This document shows positions 60,899 through 64,000 of a stretch of 64,000 nt of DNA, piece by piece (position 1 is the stretch's first letter; each line of letters opens with the position of its first letter). The notes under the pieces were generated by a model, which ran no database searches, was not told the DNA's origin, and was given only the letters and a program-made list of their open reading frames with translations. Location: contig NZ_CP016614.1 in the NCBI RefSeq assembly GCF_013377255.1, positions 814,501 to 878,500 on the forward strand. The letters run 5' to 3'. The stretch is from Mannheimia granulomatis (GTDB taxonomy: Bacteria; Pseudomonadota; Gammaproteobacteria; Enterobacterales; Pasteurellaceae). The translations under genes were made by a program, and so were the position numbers.

Positions 60899-61662
60899 AC
60901 CGCCACCTTACTACTGTGATAATACTTCCCGTCCCAATCGGCACGCATTGGCAATTCGCCTTTCATATAAAATTCAAAAATCCGCACTGCACCTTTTTCC
61001 AACAGCACCGGCTTGTAGGTTGTCATCTCCACACGCTCAATAGGATCGACTTCAATTCGACGAGATTGCTCAGTCAAATACTTATCCCGAATATGCCCAA
61101 ACACCCGCCAAGACTTCGAGTTATCTTTATAGAGCCACCCTTTCGAGCGTAAAAACTCGTTTATCTGCTGACAATTCACGCCATTCAGACTTTTCACAAA
61201 CTGCGGTGGGGTCAAGCCTTTCTGAAAATAACCTTTTAAAGCAGTGATTTCCTCACTTTGGGCTTTATTCTCTAAAGCAAGTAACTCCGCTTTTTCGGCT
61301 TGTTCAGCCGCCAAACGCAAGGCTTCGGGGAGGGATTGAGGGAGCTTTGGACGTTGCTGGTTCTCTAACTCATCTAAGCGGTCAATAATTTTGGCGCGTA
61401 GGTCAATGCGATAGCCAGAGACTAAAATTAACGTTTCACGTTTAGGCAAGAGAAAGCACGGATATGTGCGTCCTTTACTGTCTTTGTAATCTGCTAAAAA
61501 ATCAGCAGATTGAATTTTAAGCACATCTAACATCTGACGAATATCCGCCATCACATTTCTATGCTCTTTCTCACAAAGTTGGGAGATTTCAATGCTACTA
61601 ATTTTAATTTCTGAACCGCTTGCATTTTGAGCGGTTATCGGTAATAATGATTGGGATTTCAA
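60895..61662 (-). CDS. Rha/KilAC-type phage regulatory protein
   Basis: 255 residues starting at TTG with AGGAGG seven bases upstream. The N-terminal Rha domain contains EISQLCEKEHRNVMADIRQM and CFLLPKRETLILVSGY. A coiled coil follows (LRLAAEQAEKAELLALENKAQ), then a KilAC/ANT-type C-terminus (LTPPQFVKSLNGVNCQQINEFLRSKGW). The combination is typical of antirepressor-like proteins in the early operon. First gene on the leftward transcript after the cro-like gene. Confidence 0.85.
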   Translation of the reverse strand: MKSQSLLPITAQNASGSEIKISSIEISQLCEKEHRNVMADIRQMLDVLKIQSADFLADYKDSKGRTYPCFLLPKRETLILVSGYRIDLRAKIIDRLDELENQQRPKLPQSLPEALRLAAEQAEKAELLALENKAQSEEITALKGYFQKGLTPPQFVKSLNGVNCQQINEFLRSKGWLYKDNSKSWRVFGHIRDKYLTEQSRRIEVDPIERVEMTTYKPVLLEKGAVRIFEFYMKGELPMRADWDGKYYHSSKVAV

Positions 61663-61686
61663 AGCAAACCTCCTTAGGTTGTAATT

Positions 61687-61716
61687 AGCCCACGTGACAG
61701 CGTGGGTTTTTTATTT
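61687..61716 (+). terminator. Plus-strand terminator ahead of the membrane moron
   Basis: CCCACG (61689-61694) and CGTGGG (61701-61706), loop of 6, followed by TTTTTTATTT. It points rightward, against the early leftward genes. With the terminator at 62234 it brackets the plus-strand membrane gene. Confidence 0.75.
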
Positions 61717-61844
61717 CTCATCAATAAATAATACTGTTCAAATACAACACGACAGCACAAAGACAAACCAGACAGAGTTCCTTATTTTTCCGCCAAACCT
61801 GTGCCATAATGTGTAATCCTTTTTTCAACTTATTCATCGTTTTT

Positions 61845-62222
61845 ATGTCCTCTTTGAACTTGAGAGAATTGTTTTTCGGTCTGTGCTTTTTTGTTTTCCT
61901 TGCACTACCAAGACTATTCTATTTAAGCGAAATACCATTCTGGCTCGCTGGTGTATTTGTAAATGGAATACCATTGCTATTAATCCTTATTCACCGATAC
62001 ATTAAGCAAGATTTTGATAATCCTGCTTATCTCCCTGCCATTATGTGTATTACGGTATTAACTACTTTTGGCTCGTTTAGCAAAGAAGAACTCATTGAGT
62101 TTGGCTTTCGATTCTTGCTGACTGAATCAATTTGGGCTTATTTCGCCCTTAAATTGTCTTTCTTCTTCTGGAGTTTGATCCTACTTCCTGTTGTTCTAGA
62201 TAAGTTTTTCAAGAAAACTTAA
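61845..62222 (+). CDS. Plus-strand polytopic membrane protein in the early region
   Basis: 125 residues from ATG 61845; an earlier ATG at 61809 adds twelve residues. I prefer the later one because a CATAAT box at 61802-61807 would start RNA downstream of 61809. Neither start has a Shine-Dalgarno sequence. Four hydrophobic segments (FFGLCFFVFLALPRLFYL, WLAGVFVNGIPLLLILI, LPAIMCITVLTTFG, FFFWSLILLPVVL). It is transcribed against the leftward early operon, between the cro-like and Rha genes, and has its own terminator. A membrane-acting exclusion protein is possible, but the function is unknown. Confidence 0.6.
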   Translation: MSSLNLRELFFGLCFFVFLALPRLFYLSEIPFWLAGVFVNGIPLLLILIHRYIKQDFDNPAYLPAIMCITVLTTFGSFSKEELIEFGFRFLLTESIWAYFALKLSFFFWSLILLPVVLDKFFKKT

Positions 62223-62233
62223 GCCATTATTTC

Positions 62234-62260
62234 CACCGTTCCAGCGGTGGTTTTTTATTT
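62234..62260 (+). terminator. Terminator of the plus-strand membrane gene
   Basis: CCACCG (62234-62239) and CGGTGG (62246-62251), loop of 6, followed by TTTTTTATTT. The left end of the convergent cro-like gene overlaps it. Confidence 0.85.
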
Positions 62261-62479
62261 GCTTGAATTTCTTAAAACAGCCCAATTTACATCGGGGCGT
62301 AATTCTTCACAGGTTACTTTCCCTTCTGTAAATTTTTCAATTTCTGGGCAACGCTCTGCCGGTACTTGGCGTTTTCCATTTACCCAAAATGACACTATGG
62401 GCTGAGCAACTTTGATTGCTTTCGATAGGCGAGCCATTTCTCCTCGCTCTGAGGATTCTAAATATTCTTGTAATTGCAT
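62255..62479 (-). CDS. Cro-like regulator (YdaS type)
   Basis: 74 residues with helix-turn-helix ARLSKAIKVAQPIVSFWVNGKRQVPAERC and the C-terminal IEKFTEGKVTCEELRPD, typical of YdaS/Cro proteins. It diverges from the CI-like gene and starts the leftward early transcript. It would bind the three operators in between and switch the phage to lytic growth. Confidence 0.88.
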   Translation of the reverse strand: MQLQEYLESSERGEMARLSKAIKVAQPIVSFWVNGKRQVPAERCPEIEKFTEGKVTCEELRPDVNWAVLRNSSK

Positions 62480-62499
62480 ATCTTACCTTTGAAATCTAA

Positions 62500-62580
62500 A
62501 GAATATCTAAATGATATCTTAAAAACAAAATCTAAGCAATATCTAAATATTGTGTGATTTGATATCAATTTGATATTAAA
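62500..62580. promoter_or_regulatory. Three CI/Cro operators
   Basis: ATATC-N5-GATAT occurs at 62503-62517 and 62562-62576, and CAATAT-CTAA-ATATTG at 62537-62552. Centres are 34.5 and 24.5 bases apart. The area lies between the cro-like and CI-like genes and has no coding frame, like lambda OR. Confidence 0.8.
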
Positions 62581-62604
62581 ATAATAGAAACTGTGGAGGT
62601 TGGT

Positions 62605-63336
62605 ATGAGTACAGTAAAAGAAAACAGATATGCTAATTTATTGCTCTTGATTGAAGAGGCTGGAAGCGTGCCAAGACTAGAAGAAAAGACTGGCGTCACG
62701 GCTAATTATTTAAGACAAATAAAAAACAAAAATGCCATTCAGAATGGTAAGCCTAAAGGAATTGGCGACAAAATTGCTGCTAAACTGGAAGATGGTATGA
62801 ATAAGCCTAGAGGATGGTTGGATCAAATACATTCCGATCAATCCCTCGTCATTAATGCAATGAGAGGCAATGAAGAGCAAGAAGTACAGGAGCAAGATTT
62901 AAATGATTTTGTCATCATTGATGTATTAGATGTCAGTGCTAGTGCAGGCTTCGGCTCAAGCAGTGAATTAGTTGAAGTAGTCAATCAAATGCGTTATGTG
63001 CCTGAGCAATTTTATTCCCTCTTTCGGAATATGGCTCCTCGATACATCAGAATTATCAATTTAAGTGGTGATTCTATGTATCCGACCTTTTCCTCAGGAG
63101 ATATGCTTTTCGTTGATATTAGCGTAAATGAGTTTACCGGCGATGGTGTTTATGTATTTACATATAAAGGACATTTATATGTTAAAAGATTACAAAATAC
63201 AGGTGATCAATTATTAGTTATTTCAGATAACAAACTCTATGAAAAGTGGAGTATCAAAGAAGAAAATCAAGATCAGCTATTTATTCACGCTAGAGTAAAA
63301 GTCCACCAAAGCCAACAGTTGAATTTTATTGGGTAG
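62605..63336 (+). CDS. CI-like repressor with S24 peptidase domain
   Basis: 243 residues from the ATG at 62605, preceded by GGAGGT. The N-terminal helix-turn-helix (VPRLEEKTGVTANYLRQIKN) is followed by a linker and the LexA-type domain. The cleavage site is Ala-Gly in SASAGFGSSSE, the catalytic Ser is in SGDSMYPTFSSGD and Lys in HLYVKRLQN. It keeps the prophage silent and is self-cleaved after RecA activation. It is transcribed towards the DUF4365 gene with no terminator in between. Confidence 0.95.
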   Translation: MSTVKENRYANLLLLIEEAGSVPRLEEKTGVTANYLRQIKNKNAIQNGKPKGIGDKIAAKLEDGMNKPRGWLDQIHSDQSLVINAMRGNEEQEVQEQDLNDFVIIDVLDVSASAGFGSSSELVEVVNQMRYVPEQFYSLFRNMAPRYIRIINLSGDSMYPTFSSGDMLFVDISVNEFTGDGVYVFTYKGHLYVKRLQNTGDQLLVISDNKLYEKWSIKEENQDQLFIHARVKVHQSQQLNFIG

Positions 63337-63417
63337 AAATTAAAAGCAAAATTTCCAAGCTTATTAAGCTACGAAAAGTAAAATGTAAAAATATCTGTAG
63401 ATAATAATGGAGGATAT

Positions 63418-63951
63418 ATGGCAAATCAAAATGTTGATTTTGATTATGCTGAACAGTATCAAAAGGCTTACTTAAAAGCCATTGCATCTGCGTGCCATTT
63501 TATGACTAAAGAGGGAACAACACCAGATAGAGGGAGTATTGATTTTAGCATTTGCTCTAACCGAATTGATAATGAGCTCAATATAGCTATTGATAGCGAA
63601 ATTCAGTTACAGCTTAAGACAACTATTGTACCTAAGTACGATAAAAAGAAGACTATCCTTAGATTTTCATTGCCAAGTAACAATTATCGTGATCTAATAG
63701 GCAACCGAAAAATACCAAGATATTTAGTTGTTATGGTTCTTCCGCCTATTAAAGAACAATGGATACAAGAATACCAAAATGGCATTTTTATTACTGGATG
63801 TTGCTATTGGGTGAATCTGAGTAAATTAGAACCACTGAGCAAGAAACAACAAAAAAATGTTACAATAAAAATCCCACTTTCACAAATATTAACAATAGAA
63901 ACATTAACCAAGTTATTACAGTATTCAGAAGAAGGAAAAGTTTATGAATAG
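63418..63951 (+). CDS. DUF4365-like protein downstream of the repressor
   Basis: 177 residues. It contains D42 in RGSIDFSIC, then EIQLQLKTT (Q65, K67), the conserved D...Q-x-K motif of DUF4365, a PD-(D/E)XK-like core. The IPRYLVVMVLP stretch follows the family. GGAGG precedes the ATG. It lies 81 bases after the CI gene, same strand, and overlaps the next gene, so it would be expressed in the lysogen like lambda rexA. Anti-phage or other lysogenic conversion is inferred. Confidence 0.75.
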   Translation: MANQNVDFDYAEQYQKAYLKAIASACHFMTKEGTTPDRGSIDFSICSNRIDNELNIAIDSEIQLQLKTTIVPKYDKKKTILRFSLPSNNYRDLIGNRKIPRYLVVMVLPPIKEQWIQEYQNGIFITGCCYWVNLSKLEPLSKKQQKNVTIKIPLSQILTIETLTKLLQYSEEGKVYE

Positions 63952-64000
63952 CCTCTTAGAAAAAAGCGATATTCAAACGCTTGTTCCAAAGTTCACACAA
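63944..64000 (+). CDS. Start of a second gene coupled to DUF4365 (cut by window end)
   Basis: The ATG at 63944 lies eight bases before the end of the DUF4365 gene, with GAAGGAAAAG upstream. Nineteen codons are visible (MNSLLEKSDIQTLVPKFTQ). They suffice to show coupling, not function. Confidence 0.65.
   Translation, partial: MNSLLEKSDIQTLVPKFTQ

Overview
The window looks like a chromosomal segment of a Pasteurellaceae bacterium from the Mannheimia/Actinobacillus/Bibersteinia side of the family. The main reason is the many copies of ACAAGCGGT or its complement, the core of the Actinobacillus pleuropneumoniae-type DNA-uptake signal, often in inverted pairs at gene ends. The housekeeping genes (dnaX, uvrC, purA, hflKC, mod, ratA/ratB) fit a small gammaproteobacterial genome. 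The species cannot be fixed from the sequence alone.

Bases 1-32070 are host DNA. They open inside the 3' part of a very large trimeric autotransporter adhesin gene. Then come an aromatic-acid type MFS transporter, ratA-ratB, the molybdate uptake operon modABC, an ABC-2 exporter, dnaX, apt, tusE, a BI-1 family membrane protein, pgsA, uvrC and a glutathione S-transferase. An accessory unit follows: an XRE regulator divergent from a surface lipoprotein and its Slam-type outer-membrane export partner. After trxA, hflK-hflC and purA lie a decayed IS3-family remnant and a complete ketone-body (3-hydroxybutyrate/acetoacetate) gene set with a divergent LysR regulator.

From about 32071 to beyond the window end lies a lambda/HK97-like siphophage prophage. 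Its left edge is a 49-nt 3' portion of tRNA-Arg(TCT), marking an att site. On the minus strand, read from right to left, come: Cro-like and Rha/KilAC regulators, an O-like replication gene with internal iterons, a DUF968 protein, RusA, a Q-like antiterminator, DUF2513, a PD-(D/E)XK-like protein with an upstream CRP site, a C4-type antisense RNA with a Bro-N antirepressor, a terminator-bounded accessory gene, the lysis cassette (holin, lytic enzyme, Rz/Rz1), HNH, terminase, portal, protease, capsid, the tail genes and the tip protein J. The CI-like repressor points the other way and is followed by a DUF4365 gene and the start of a further gene, a position equivalent to lambda rexAB.

The most notable observations are: (1) a C4-like RNA whose loop is complementary to both sides of the antirepressor ribosome-binding site, with a second matching site upstream; (2) a structured non-coding stretch ending in a very strong terminator between tail genes K and I; (3) several promoter/terminator-framed accessory genes, including a small membrane protein immediately ahead of the tape-measure gene; (4) a canonical -1 slippery site joining tail chaperones G and T; (5) a frameshifted tape-measure gene, which may make the prophage defective; and (6) a Slam/lipoprotein unit with an internal terminator and repeated operator-like motifs.
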